Positions 10,042-20,789 of a stretch of 64,000 nucleotides of DNA are shown one piece after another (position 1 is the stretch's first letter; every line of letters starts with the position of its first letter). The notes beneath the pieces were generated by a model, which was not told the origin of the DNA, made no database searches, and worked only from the letters and a program-made list of their open reading frames with translations. Source of the DNA: Pestalotiopsis fici W106-1 (taxonomy: Eukaryota > Ascomycota > Sordariomycetes > Amphisphaeriales > Sporocadaceae); the NCBI RefSeq assembly GCF_000516985.1, contig NW_006917097.1, forward strand, positions 124,001-188,000, given 5' to 3'. The translations under genes were made by a program, and so were the position numbers.

Positions 10042-11674
10042 TCATTCCATAATCTTCTCGCAGAGAATTTCAGTGTCCGGATGTGCAATCCAGACGCTCG
10101 GGTTCTTGTCCCAGCTGCTCGTCGGGGTGAGGTTCAATTGGTAGCCTCCCACCAGCCGTGCCACGATAACACGGATCATGATATCTGCAAGATATTTCCC
10201 TAGGCACTGCCTCGGCCCAAACCCAAACCGCCAGTAGTGGTACCGCGTGTCGGCCGCTTTGCGCTCCAGGAATCGAGACGGCCGGTACTCTGCGCTGTCC
10301 TTGCCCCAATACGGATTCCGGACGTTTAGCGCGTACGTGTCAATCACATAGTTCGTTCTGCCTGGGACCAAGTAGCCCCCAACTACACGATCGCTAGGAG
10401 CAGCCTGGGGGATAGAAAAGGCTGCGATGGGCTTCAGGCGTGCCGCCTCCAGGATGGAAGCCGCCAGCAAAGTGTCAGATCGCAGCAGATACGCCTCCCA
10501 TGCCTTCCTGCCGTCTCCTAGCTCCCTTCGCAACTCCTGCCGCAGCTGAGCCTGTACTCCCGGATACGCGGCCATGAACAGGGGGTTCCACGTTAAACCG
10601 CCCGCTGTAACGTCAAGGTTTCCGAATAGCATCTCGTCCATCGTTTGCAGCATGTTATCCATCGTAATAGAGCCGTCCCGGTATGCCTCCAACATACGAA
10701 CGATGGGTGGGGCGTGGCCTTGCTCCTTACAGGCTGTGTAGGCCACGTCATTAAATTGCTTCCATCTGGCCTTGAAGTCATTCAAATCGCGGTTTGCTGT
10801 AGAGGGAAGATATTGGCTCCAGGAAAATCGTGTTGCGCCCCCTTGGATCACGCGCTGAAACAATGAATCTCGCAACGGCACCAACGCTTCCAGTTGCGAG
10901 TGTTGTTCTGGCGAAAGTCTGCCATACAGATAGTCTGCCATGATCCAGAATGGCAGCAGCCTGAGATCCCTGCCCGGATTGAGCATTTGCTGCGCAAGCC
11001 TTCCATTTGCTTCTAGCTCCGCCATGTACTCTCGCGTGATTTCTGTGACCCGGCCTATTGCACCGGCTATGCTTCGTTGCGCGAATGCCTCTGCAATGCA
11101 GAGTCGGGTCTGTCTCCACTCCGGTCCGTTTACTAGACCCATGCATTTTCCAAGCAACTTACCCATGAGCCACCCGGCGTCATTGTTTACACCTTTGATA
11201 TGCGCGTCTGAGTCTTTAAACACGGTCCTGACATCGTCCGGGTCCGTTAGTACTCTGCTAGGCTATTAGCACGCGGTGGAAGTTTTGTCGCCTAGGGCTC
11301 ACTCGCATTTCAGAGGTCATGCCACTCCATATCCTGTAGACCTTCCCGTGCTCCTTGGCCCAGGCCTCACTGTTCTTCTCTCCTTCCAAAAACTTGGCAA
11401 CATCACCCTGTCCATTGGGGAATTGATACGGGCACGTGGGAATCGTCTGGGTGCTGGCTTTATTGTGGGATAGAATGGGGTACCTGAACAGTAAGTATTT
11501 CTTATAGAAATTAGGCGCATTACTTTGGTTCAGGAAGTGCAATCGGATTCATACATGGATCATCCAAGACAGCGGGCTGTTCACTGTTTGCAACACAGAG
11601 AAATACAGTCCAAATCGGTACACCCAAGCAAGACAAATACTCAAGATGATGGATTTGAGAAACGTGAGAAACAT
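10042..11674 (-). CDS. Cytochrome P450, ETP-cluster type (GliC/GliF-like)
   Basis: Proposed exons are 11674-11555, 11446-11303 and 11254-10042, about 490 residues. The first exon gives an N-terminal membrane anchor (MFLTFLKSIILSICLAWVY). The second begins TIPTCPYQFPNGQGDVAKFL, and the third starts near LTDPDDVRTVFKDSDAH. The I-helix region reads FGNLDVTAGGLTW, the ExxR is EAAR, and the haem loop is FGFGPRQCLGK with the axial cysteine. The oxygen-activating I-helix threonine sits in an atypical TAGG context. ETP P450s hydroxylate the diketopiperazine alpha-carbons or close rings; the exact reaction here is unknown. The join between exons 2 and 3 is out by one base with every normal splice choice, so the gene may carry a small indel. 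A CGGN3CCG half-consensus lies about 325 bp upstream. Confidence 0.82.
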
Positions 11675-11996
11675 TTCTAAATTTTGCCGCGGTAGGGTCG
11701 TAGAACACGGCCCTCGATTTGGTCGAATTGTGGTTGATGAGTAATGCTCGGCGTTAGGGTGTTATCTCAGTCACAACCAAGGTCAAATACATATGACTGA
11801 GTATTGATACCTCATTAATTGTGTACAGTGAACGGAAAGGAAGAGCTCAGCCCGGGCCATGCAGGCTATACTTTTATATCACACCCGAATCCACACACCA
11901 CACCCCTGGCCTCTTCGGAGGTAAAGCCACGGCATCCTTTGCCGCGGGAATTGTCGACTCAAGATTACTCCGCTGGTAACAGTTGAGCGCGAAACG

Positions 11997-12005
11997 CGGT
12001 TACCG
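11997..12005. promoter_or_regulatory. CGGN3CCG core site, P450 promoter
   Basis: CGGTTACCG, the inner core of the TCGGN3CCGA consensus but with G and C instead of the outer T and A. It lies about 325 bp upstream of the P450 start at 11674. It is the weakest member of the series. Confidence 0.35.
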
Positions 12006-12360
12006 CGTCACATATGTGCGACAAAGGAACCAGGAGCTGCCTAGATACCGTCGGCCCTCGCGTATTGTTCTGTATTAGTGGTCCATGAGGATGTTATTAA
12101 CCTCGAGGCTAAAGTTTTGATTGAACAGGGCAAATCCATGTCATCATAATTTCACGGGAAAATGCAGCATATATATTCACTCGGTTCTATGATCGGCACA
12201 AAACCTCGTACGCCGCCAGCAATAGAGGTGATGGGGCCGTTTGGTGACTTAATTTAGTTGGCAAGATCAGGGAGTCTATCAAATCGATTCAACTCAATCA
12301 CGAGCCGGTTAAGTTGATTGCCTCCCCGGGTAGAATATACGCCAGCCGGCTTACCCTTGC

Positions 12361-12364
<4 letters not shown>

Positions 12365-12391
<27 letters not shown>
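12365..12391. repeat. (TC)n microsatellite
   Basis: An uninterrupted TC dinucleotide run of about 27 bases, 3' of the GST gene. The open frames covering it on the plus strand are composition artefacts. Confidence 0.85.
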
Positions 12392-12474
12392 TCGCTATCT
12401 TTTCCCGGGCCCCGGTGCTTCAAGGATCGTGCCACCTCCGGGATTCCGGACGAACCGGCTCTTGGTATTGGAGA

Positions 12475-13359
12475 CTACGTTGCCCCCGCTTCATCGGTGT
12501 CATGGCCATACTTGGGCGCCTGTGCTAGCACTGACTGCACAGCCGGTCTGGCCAGCATTTTCTCCCCCCAGGCCTTGATCTTGGGATATTGTTCCAGATC
12601 CACATCGAGAAAGGAAAACATCCATGGCATCGCAAAGGGAAAGTACGATAGGTCTGCAATCGTGGGCCTATCTGGCAGGGCTACGTATTGCTGGCCGTCA
12701 ATCTCAAGGCGTCGCTCGAGGATATCCCACTGCGCAACGCAGTTTTGATGCAGCCTAGGTCTTGTCAGCATCTGGGAGGGGTTTTAGCCCAAACTAACGA
12801 GTGATGGCGGCCTACTTTGCGACTGTCTTTGGCAGTGACTCGGGATTCTGCCGATTTGGATATCCACGTGCAAAGTACAACCAGTATTTCGCGGTCGGGC
12901 TGTTTGCAGACCACTGATTAGAGAAGCCCCAATCAATCAACTCAAAATGCCATTTCCATGGCTACATACCCGAGACCAGCTGTCTGATACGCCGTCCAGG
13001 AGAGGACGGCGGCTTTCTCCGATGAATTCCTGCCTGCCCAGTACCCGTCTTTGTCGTAACACTCAGCAATGTATTGCAGGCATGCAGTACTCTCGAAAAC
13101 GATGAGTTCCTTTTTCGTTTCTGGACACCAGTCCTTTATTGCTGGCACGTATCGCTCAGGGTGTACCTGGTAATACCAGGTCGACCTGGTGTCGATTACC
13201 GAGAGGACATGGCGCAGTTGAAGTTCCTCGGCCAGTATAAGGGGCTTGATGTAATTGATGTAGTTCGTCTGATCCGCTGCGTATGATTCAGTAATATCGT
13301 CGAGATGGTTTGTCCCATGAACAACAAACCTTGAAGAATGTAAATGATGACCCGGCCAT
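12475..13359 (-). CDS. GliG-like glutathione S-transferase
   Basis: Four exons, 13359-13330, 13268-12970, 12899-12816 and 12760-12475, join in frame to 232 residues. The first coding exon is only 30 nt (MAGSSFTFFK). The thioredoxin-like half contains KPLILAEEL, HPERYVPAIKDW (cis-proline loop) and FESTACLQYIAE, and the helical half contains WTAYQTAGLGPTAKYWLYF and DRPTIADLSYFPFAMPWMF. These match the GST group that includes GliG. In ETP pathways the GST adds two glutathiones to the acyl-imine diketopiperazine, which brings in the sulphur; the same role is inferred here. With the GliK-like gene at 1169 it gives two steps of the sulphurisation route. A perfect TCGGN3CCGA site lies about 172 bp upstream. 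Confidence 0.86.
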
Positions 13360-13530
13360 CGTAGGCCAGGTCACCCTGTATCACTTTATGTCCCATGCTG
13401 CTCTTTTTCCCATGCTAACGTGACGCAACGTTAATTCGGTATAACTATTTCCAACCGAGGTCGATGGCCTGCGACTGGTTTTGTACTGAGATCGCGGGCC
13501 GACGTCAGTGCCAGGAACTCTGCCAGACCA

Positions 13531-13541
13531 TCGGCTACCGA
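13531..13541. promoter_or_regulatory. TCGGN3CCGA site, GST promoter
   Basis: TCGGCTACCGA, perfect consensus, 172 bp upstream of the GST start at 13359. The spacer is the same as at 4745 and, on the other strand, at 2151. Confidence 0.68.
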
Positions 13542-13748
13542 ACCGCCAAATGGTTATCTTTTCAGACGGCCTGCAGACTGCTCACGCAGACGTACGTAAA
13601 GGGGAACGTATCTGATTTACCATGATAGTCTACTACTGGATGTAAAGGGTGCAGCAAAACAACTTGATCTATGCACATGAGTACAGCAGCCGCACCTCGA
13701 CATTCACTTCGTAATTTATTGAACCGGCCCCTTTACTAGCTGCACCAG

Positions 13749-15114
13749 TTATGCTCCATCTTGTGATATGGGTCGGAAGTCCATTGCCTTGACCCATGCT
13801 CTTCTCAGATCCCAAATGCGCTCAATCCTCCACCCCGCAATCCCGGCCAGGGTCGTCCATTCCTTTACCGTTCGCTCCTGACCCCCGATGGTCATCATCA
13901 TGTTGAGGTCTCCATACTGACTTAGACGCGACGAATGAGTGTCCTCCAAGATGGACTCTAGTACCACCAGCCTACTTCTCGAGCTTGGAATGATGCTCCT
14001 GTGAATTGTCTTGAGTATCTCAATCACTTGCGAGTCTTTCCAATCATGGAGGCACCACTTGATCGTGTACACTTCACATTCCGGGACGGACTTGAAGAAA
14101 TCCCCGCCAACGAGATCTTGATCCGAGACGCGGTCGGCAACATCAGCATACTGACCACCCGGGCGAAAAAACGGGCGGGCGTGCTCAATGACGTGCGGGA
14201 GATCAAAGATGCCACCCCGCATTGTCGGGTAATTTCTCAGCAGCCCGGCCAGAAAGCCGCCGCCACCACCGCCAATGTCCATGACGAGATTGCTGCCGCC
14301 GCCGGCGACCTCGTCCCAGGGGTAGTCAGCCACTAGGCCTGGCATTTGCGCCAGGGCACCGCTCCCGAAGGTACGGTGCAGCTCCGGCACCCAGCCGCGG
14401 TGCTGGAAGTAGGTAAACATGGTGTCGTCCGTATCGTAGTTGATCTGGGCGGCCGAGCGCGTCGCGGCGCGCTGCACCGCGCCCGGGATGCCGCGCGCCA
14501 TGTCGTAAAATTGGTTCCCATAAAGCCGTACCCAGTTGTGCCACTGACTTGGGTGGTCTGCGCATAGCAGCCGCGACGCTGCGCTGTTGGAATAGGTGCC
14601 GCCGCCCTCATCCTGGTCATCGTCATGCCGGAAGATGCCTTCGTTACAGAGTATGCGCAGCACTTGCGCCAGCCGGTCGCTGCGCGAGCCTGTCCGCTCG
14701 GCCAGCTGCTCCAGCGTAATTGGACCGCTCTGGTGTAGGACGTCGGGCACCTGCTGCTGCACTGCTGCCAGGAGGCACTTTGATCGCACATATCCTAAGG
14801 ATGTGTCAGCGAATTCGCGTGCAATTCTTCGGAACTGAGAGCTGTATATTACCAAGAAAATGGTCCGCAAGTACCAAGGTTTTAGGGTCAAGCATCACTT
14901 GAATTTGATGCAAAAGATCAACCGCCTTCGCAGCCTCTCTCAGAACGATGCGGTCTGGGAGAACATCCCCATCATGTAAGGCATCATGAAGGCGTGTGTC
15001 TAGTGAATGCAAGTCTTCCAGACATTTGGTCAGACAGTCGTTAACATTGTCAAGTATTCGCGCGATATCAGGTATCGCATCAACACTCGACTTGGGGTAT
15101 GTATCTGGAGACAT
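13749..15114 (-). CDS. O-methyltransferase, GliM-like (COMT class)
   Basis: Two exons, 15114-14853 and 14794-13749, give 435 residues; the 58-nt intron splits a glycine codon so that FLG-YVRSK reads through. It is a plant-COMT/aflatoxin OMT-type enzyme. The N-terminal winged-helix dimerisation part includes GPITLEQLAERTGSRSDRLAQVLR. The SAM site is VMDIGGGGGGFLAGLL, followed by FDLPHVIEHA, and the catalytic-base region is YTIKWCLHDWKD with the expected His. The seven-glycine SAM loop is unusually glycine-rich. In gliotoxin-type clusters GliM occupies this slot; the acceptor hydroxyl here is unknown. The promoter carries a near-consensus site at 15267. Confidence 0.9.
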
Positions 15115-15266
15115 GTTTAAATAGATTTTTTTTTTTCAAATAACATTAAACACCCCCAACAAACTCTGCGGGAGGCTTGGAGATCTGAATAGTCATGTGT
15201 AACCGCCTTAATATCATTTGCTGAAGACGGAATTGCGCCCCAGATCTCTCATATTCTTCGAGTCTC

Positions 15267-15277
15267 CCGGTTGCCGA
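15267..15277. promoter_or_regulatory. (C)CGGN3CCGA site, O-methyltransferase promoter
   Basis: CCGGTTGCCGA, matching TCGGN3CCGA at all fixed positions but the first. It lies about 153 bp upstream of the O-methyltransferase start. The rest of 15115-15633 holds nothing recognised. Confidence 0.5.
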
Positions 15278-15633
15278 ATAGGCGAGTGTGCGCGATTAGG
15301 CTTAGTGAGTTATAGGTTTATTACAAATTCGCTTTTATTGGCCCATTGTTTAGTTTCCCCCCATCGTCTCGGGGTCCGTGATACCCGTATGTTTCTGCGA
15401 ACGTTGCCGTGATCATCGCATGCATGATAATCCCCATGTATTCACAATCTGAATGGCGCAGCTCGAGCACGAGGGAGAAACACATACAAACAAATTTTCT
15501 CACTACTGGAGCAGCTCAAAAAAGTCCAGAATACTAGTAATTACGCACGTACAAAATCGATAAATATGTGACCCGAATTGATTTATGTGTATCGCATAGA
15601 GACTGCTAGGTCTATAGAGGATAGTGGCATGTT

Positions 15634-17489
15634 TCAAGCTGTCTCATTACGCTTCCTGATGAAGATGGACTGCTCCATGTTGGGAGCAAATTGGCCTTCG
15701 ACATTGATAGGAGTGGGTCTTTTATGTGTCTTATTCTCCCACTTTATCTCGTAGCCTATTAAAAGCGTTGTTATTACAAGCTTGATCAATTTCACGGCAA
15801 TGAAGCGACCGGGGCAGGCATGATTTCCATATCCAAAGCTGGAAGATCGTCAGTCAAAGGCTCCAGTAGTGTGTAACACCTGGGGTACTAACACAAGGTT
15901 ATTTGTATCAACCATAGTCGGCCCCATCTTATCGGTTTTCTCCTTAATTATAGAATGATCTACGTCCTCGGTGACAAAACGGAATCCGATAAAGGTTGAG
16001 CGGTCGGTCGCCCCGTTCTGCTCCTCTTGATGGAATGCTTGTATAGGGAAGCCGAACCATGAGCCCACGGGCAATATCAAGCCATCCGAAAACTGGAAAG
16101 GCTTGTCGCGAACAGTTCGTACGACGCTTACTATGCCGTGATGTCAGTCAGAGCAAGTTCGGAGAGAGAGACCGTGCTGTGTTACTCGACCCTGTGAGAA
16201 ACATTCGATTTGTCTCCCGAATATAACTATCCAGATGACCAAGACTGTCTAGCATCCTTTCGGACCAACCATTCTCCCTGTAGTTTTGTATACACTCGTC
16301 ACGCACGATCTCCAGTTCTTCAGGATGCAACAGTAGTTGGAAGATGACCTCGGTGAGCACGCCCCCAGGTGCTCCGCTCGCTGCCCACAGGTTCTGGAGC
16401 AGCTCCGCCTGGAACCGCTCTATTGAAACCTCAATGCCAGTTTGCGGGAATAGGTCCAAAGTCCACTGGATTGCATCCTCGTAATCCTCACGGCGGCCAG
16501 GCTTATGACTTTCCTCGACCCTATTGATGACAGATTGTCTAGAGATTGCCTTACATTCGCGAAGTAACCACTGGCGAACACAACTTAACGGCCAGGCCAA
16601 TATGCCACGCAGGGGACCCAGCGGTAGGTTGGTAATGATAAGAGCGGTCACGAAGAGGGACTTGGTATAGCTTAAAGACCTCTTGATAAACCTTTCATTT
16701 CGAGATAGCTCCTTTGAGACGAGTATCCGAGTAGCCGCACGGTGGACGACTTCAGCAAAGAGCCCAGCAGCCTTGACTTCTACCCACTCTGCAGCCGGAT
16801 TGAGCTCCTGGTCGTCAGATAGAAATTGATGTCCAGTAAAGTTACCTGTAGATTCACCTAGGATCTTGTGAAATGAGTAGTCAATCTCCTCGACAAGCAC
16901 TGGGGTCAAATGTGCTACCACGGCGTTCAGGTCAAGTGCAAACCAGCAAGAGGATAGGCTAGCTCACGAAGTCTCCGATTCAATCCCTTCTTGACAACAT
17001 CCACCATGCGATGCGACGAGTCGGCAGTGTAGAGATCGCCAACTGTTGTATGTAGGTAAAATGCCTGCGCGTATCAGTGATGCCCTCAACAAAGCGCAAC
17101 CAAGATCATGAGGAAACGGCGGGTAATGCTCACTCTACTAATGCTGGTAAAGAAGCTAATATGGCTTCTGTCGGCACTCTTCAGGTCCTTCAAGTATCTG
17201 CGCGGCATGATCACAATGTCTCTCGCCCACCACCGCACCACAAACGGTTCCACGCCTCCCAGCTAGAACACACCGGCTGTTTAAGTCACCATTTCCTGTT
17301 GGGCACGGCATGCATGGCTCATACCTTGTCGTACGCATTCTGGACAACTACGTGCACAGGTTTCGTACCAAAAAATCCTGCGCCAAATCTTTTGAATGTT
17401 GAATATTCCGGGAATTCTGGCCTGTGAGAGATGAGAAAGACTAGCAGGAAAACGGCAGCCAGACTAGTGATCAGCTCATAATACGCCAT
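15634..17489 (-). CDS. Cytochrome P450, membrane-anchored
   Basis: Six exons, 17489-17325, 17262-17134, 17064-16968, 16914-16186, 16130-15893 and 15838-15634, join in frame to 520 residues. The N-terminus MAYYELITSLAAVFLLVFLIS is a membrane anchor. PFVVRWWARDIVIMPRRYLKDL leads to the B-C region. The I-helix reads LLQNLWAASGAPGG, a divergent form without the usual AGxDT. ExxR is in DSYIRETNR, and the haem loop is FGYGNHACPGR (Cys about 461). The overall pattern is that of fungal ent-kaurene-oxidase/trichothecene-type P450s found in metabolite clusters. It is divergent from the acyltransferase at 17863 and probably co-regulated with it through the site at 17680. Confidence 0.85.
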
Positions 17490-17679
17490 TGTATGAATGG
17501 GATCAATGGTGAGATGATATGTGACAAGATCACACCAGGCGAGACGAGGATGCGTATCTAGGCCCCTGGGAAGTCGTTGCTGTACATGATTTGCGATTTT
17601 GACCTTTGTACACATAAGAAAACGAAAAGGAAAGGATTAGCGGACCGAAGGCGCTGGGCGGGGGCTTCAGAGGTGGTAT

Positions 17680-17690
17680 CCGGGTGCCGA
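17680..17690. promoter_or_regulatory. (C)CGGN3CCGA site, divergent P450/acyltransferase promoter
   Basis: CCGGGTGCCGA, one mismatch to TCGGN3CCGA at the first base. It lies between the divergent P450 (start 17489) and acyltransferase (start 17863) genes, 173-191 bp from either ATG. Confidence 0.5.
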
Positions 17691-17862
17691 AATGGCGAGA
17701 AAGTGGCACTACAGGCGCTAGGTACGGAGGGCAGATAGGGGCCCGCAAGGGCATCTGATCAGTCCCGGGGCTCACCACCTGGCCTAATAAAGACTCCGAA
17801 TCTGCTACAGGCGTTACGAGTGTCTTGCTAGGCGCCCACCCACCTGCTACGCCAACATCAAC

Positions 17863-19255
17863 ATGATGGAAATCATTACCGCAAACACGGCTCTCAAGGA
17901 GCCAGACTCGTCAATTGCCCCCCACATCTTCCTTTGGGCGTGCCAGGTAGCAGCGCTCATCTCGCCGCCGTTCCCTGGGCGGCGAGGCGTCTTTGCCACA
18001 CTCATCATCTCTCTAGCTATCTATTGTAATCTTCATCCTCATTTCACGAATGACATGGGCTTGGCGCAGCCTTTCTCCATCGCCTGGTCCTTTTACCTGT
18101 CAACCCTAGCAACGCTGCTCCGCGGAAGCTCCTCAGGCCCGGAGGACCGGTTCTGGAGGATAGGGAACCCCGCAAAGGAGGCACGGGCGTATGCTGCGTT
18201 CGGTTGGAGTAAAATCCGCTGGGCTTTTGCTCTGCTGGTTAACCTCCGAGGCATTGGGTGGAATCATCAAGTCAAAAACGTGCCGAAGCCGCCTCGCACA
18301 GGCAGATCTCGGTTTCTAGTCGAACAGCTAGTCAGATTCGTTGTCTTTCTCTCTGTCGGAGATCTCTTGTACGAGTTGCACCGGAGGATGAATTTCACTT
18401 CATTGGATGGCACGGTGAGCTCCATTGATAGTAAATACATGACTCTACGGCACCCAGTGCTGCATTGGCGCCTAGCTAGGGCCTTTGTCCTGGGAGCCTT
18501 GCCGTTTTGCATGATCAGCATGCAGTCGGCACAGCTCTCGTTCGTGACCGTACTGCTTGGGCTGAATAAACCACAGGTCAGAAGCTCCCCGCTGATTTGG
18601 CTTCATCCCTGCTGATTGTTCCAGGACTGGCCCTCAACCTTTGGAAGTTTTGAGGACACACGGACCGTCAGATTGTTCTGGGGAAGCTTTTGGCACCAGA
18701 GCATCCGCCATGTAAGTCGGCCCCAGTTCCTACATCCCCACTCGCGAGGCGAGGCTGACCGTTGCCTTACGTTAGACTCTCACGTCGTTTACGGACATGT
18801 TTTGTGATATGTCGCGCATCCCCCGTGGTACTAACCTCTCGTCGTACACAAAGCTCTACCTGGCCTTCTTGATATCAGGTACCTTTCATGCCCTGGGTCA
18901 GCTCCACCTGCCTCGGCCTTCCAATATCACAGCGGCGGAATGCACCATGGGCTTCATTTACTTCTTCATGTCGCAGGCCATTGCAATTACCCTGGAAGAC
19001 TTCGTGATTTGGCTTGGATGTTCAAGCGGGTTGATGCCGGAAAGCCCGCGGGCAAAGCGGTGTATCAAGTGGTTGGGGCGCACTTGGGTGTTCTTGTTCA
19101 TCTTGTGGACTCTACCATTTGTTGGAGACATCATACTCAAGGTTCGGGTGGGCACTGGATCACTCCTGCCCTTCCCACTCTGGAGACCGGTAGTGGAGGC
19201 ATGGATCCCCATCGCCTCGCCCGTAGTAGACTCGAGGAATGGCAAATTAGCATAA
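17863..19255 (+). CDS. Membrane O-acyltransferase (wax-synthase-like, acetylase type)
   Basis: Three exons, 17863-18576, 18625-18711 and 18776-19255, give 426 residues with about eight hydrophobic segments. The family is the fungal wax-synthase-domain acyltransferases that acetylate secondary metabolites (for example Tri7-like enzymes and the SirH type of ETP clusters). Family signatures are the FGWSKIRWAFALLVNLRGIGWNHQVKN region, FWGSFWHQSIRH with the conserved tryptophan-histidine pair, and the membrane-embedded histidine in LISGTFHALGQL. Its presence suggests that the product is O-acylated, probably O-acetylated; this is inference. It appears to be the right-hand end of the cluster, since no related gene follows. 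Confidence 0.82.
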
Positions 19256-19553
19256 TAGTGTAGATTAGTCGTCAACGGCAAACCGCGTTACCGGCTTAGT
19301 GCAGAGACTGATGATGTCTTGAGGTGCGAGTAATGTTTTCGAGCCACTCAATTACTTCTTCATGATTGCTACATCTGCCACCACGCGAATTTCGGGCATA
19401 CCATCCTCGACCTTGTGCTGCTCTGATTCGCTCAAGCCAGGTATGACCCAGTCGACTGCATTGTCAACAAAGCTGACTTTGGGCGCACGCGAGTTGGGAC
19501 ATGGTGGGCTGTCATAATCAGCCTCTCCATCACCGTCAGCCCTCCTGAACAAT

Positions 19554-19664
19554 GTTGCACGTGCCATAGGTTTTAACCAAATATGCCAGATCAGGGTATT
19601 ATAGCCATGGCCTGCCGCATTAGTACTCAGGTGGGTGACCATTGGGGATCCCGGGTGTTGTATG
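19554..19664 (+). pseudogene. 5S rRNA-like pseudogene
   Basis: The 3' half (about 19612-19664) reads GCATTAGTACTCAGGTGGGT followed by GACCATTGGGGATCCCGGGT and TGTTGTATG, then a T run. This matches the end of ascomycete 5S rRNA, including the pol III-style T terminator. Upstream, CCATAGG and a TCAGG-to-AGCCA segment fit the 5S 5' half only with many changes, so the gene is probably dead or a 5S-derived retroposon. Dispersed 5S genes and pseudogenes are normal in filamentous ascomycetes. Confidence 0.6.
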
Positions 19665-20387
19665 TTTTTTGTTATCTTTTTATTATTATCCTTATGAATT
19701 ATGAATTATAATGACTATAATCTGTTGTTCGATAATTTCTTTAGACAGCTTCGTCGTTTTAAATGAAAATGGAGATGAAAAGCGTGTAGTTTTACCGTAG
19801 TGATCTAGGGTGGGCAGCGTGTGCATGGTCAACCAAATACACAACGCCTCTAGGCAATTGCATGAGCCCAATCGCTTCAGGACTGCATCAAGTGCATATG
19901 CATTTGAGTCCAAATTTTCATGTATTGATTACCGGTTGAGATGTCCGATCAAAATAATCGAAGGAAGCATGACGAACTAATTCAAAACGCGAAAACACAA
20001 CTGATGATGGCCGTTTTGATCTCAAGAGGCTAATGGGTCCACTGATCAAGACCCCACCATAGTAGTAGATGTCTAGGTAGGTGGTTACTATCAGATGCTA
20101 GCTAATGCAAGCAACTAGTGGACCTGAACTCCTCTTGAACTAGGCATCTTTCCAATTTGCAATGCTATAAGGAATTTCATGGCAGCCATTTTGTGTGGCG
20201 CTGGTTGCTCAAAGCTACGGTCATGATTGTAAAAGATGTGCAAGACATAATAAATGAATCATGTTTTATAAACCTCTGCTTAGATCGGCCCAAATACATC
20301 TTTCTCTCGAACCTTATTAATACAAGCCACTCAAACCCATCATTGTATACCGAGTCTTGTCCTTAGGTTCAAATATTATACAGCCGC

Positions 20388-20789
20388 TTAGCACTCGTAA
20401 GAAGCATAATACGGTCCCGGGTGTCCGGCAAGGCCGGTCAGGCACATGTATGCACCGTCCTCCGAGTCCGCCAGTTCGCCGTCGTCCTTGGCTTCCTCCT
20501 TGGTCTTCTCGTAGATGACCTCGCCTCTGCAGTCGAGTGAGTCTCCGGCGTACACCTTGACCGTGCACTTATCGTCCCATTCCGTCACCTTCATGGCCTT
20601 GAGGTCGTAGTACGCCATCATGCAGCTGTTGCTATCTCCCGAGAGACCACCAGCCGAGTTGTCCGCGGCGCTGTTGCCCTGCTTGGCGCAGTTGGATTGG
20701 GTGCCCCAGAACTCGAGCAGCCAAGCGTTGGCGGCTTGAGCGCCGAAAAGCGCCAATGCGATCGAAGTGAAAGTGCGAGAGGCGTGCAT
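20388..20789 (-). CDS. Small secreted cysteine-containing protein
   Basis: A single-exon frame of 133 residues. The first 22 residues (MHASRTFTSIALALFGAQAANA) form a clear secretion signal. The mature part of about 111 residues has six cysteines (in SNCAK, NSCMM, DKCTV, DCRG, YMCLT and the C-terminal YEC), an even number compatible with three disulphides. It is acidic in the segment after the fourth cysteine. No family could be named. Size, secretion and cysteines fit an effector-like or antimicrobial protein, but that is only a class resemblance. Its neighbour at 21930, transcribed divergently, is also secreted. Confidence 0.8.
   Translation of the reverse strand: MHASRTFTSIALALFGAQAANAWLLEFWGTQSNCAKQGNSAADNSAGGLSGDSNSCMMAYYDLKAMKVTEWDDKCTVKVYAGDSLDCRGEVIYEKTKEEAKDDGELADSEDGAYMCLTGLAGHPGPYYASYEC

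Noticed and set aside
12314..12748. Plus-strand 144-codon frame with a serine/leucine repeat
   Set aside because: Runs over the (TC)n microsatellite and antisense to the GST last exon.
14001..14902. Several long frames on both strands over the O-methyltransferase
   Set aside because: GC-rich shadow frames of a well-supported gene; none shows family motifs.
19352..19642. Minus-strand 96-codon open frame
   Set aside because: Its first third is antisense to the 5S rRNA-like sequence and the rest matches no family; no splice partner was found.
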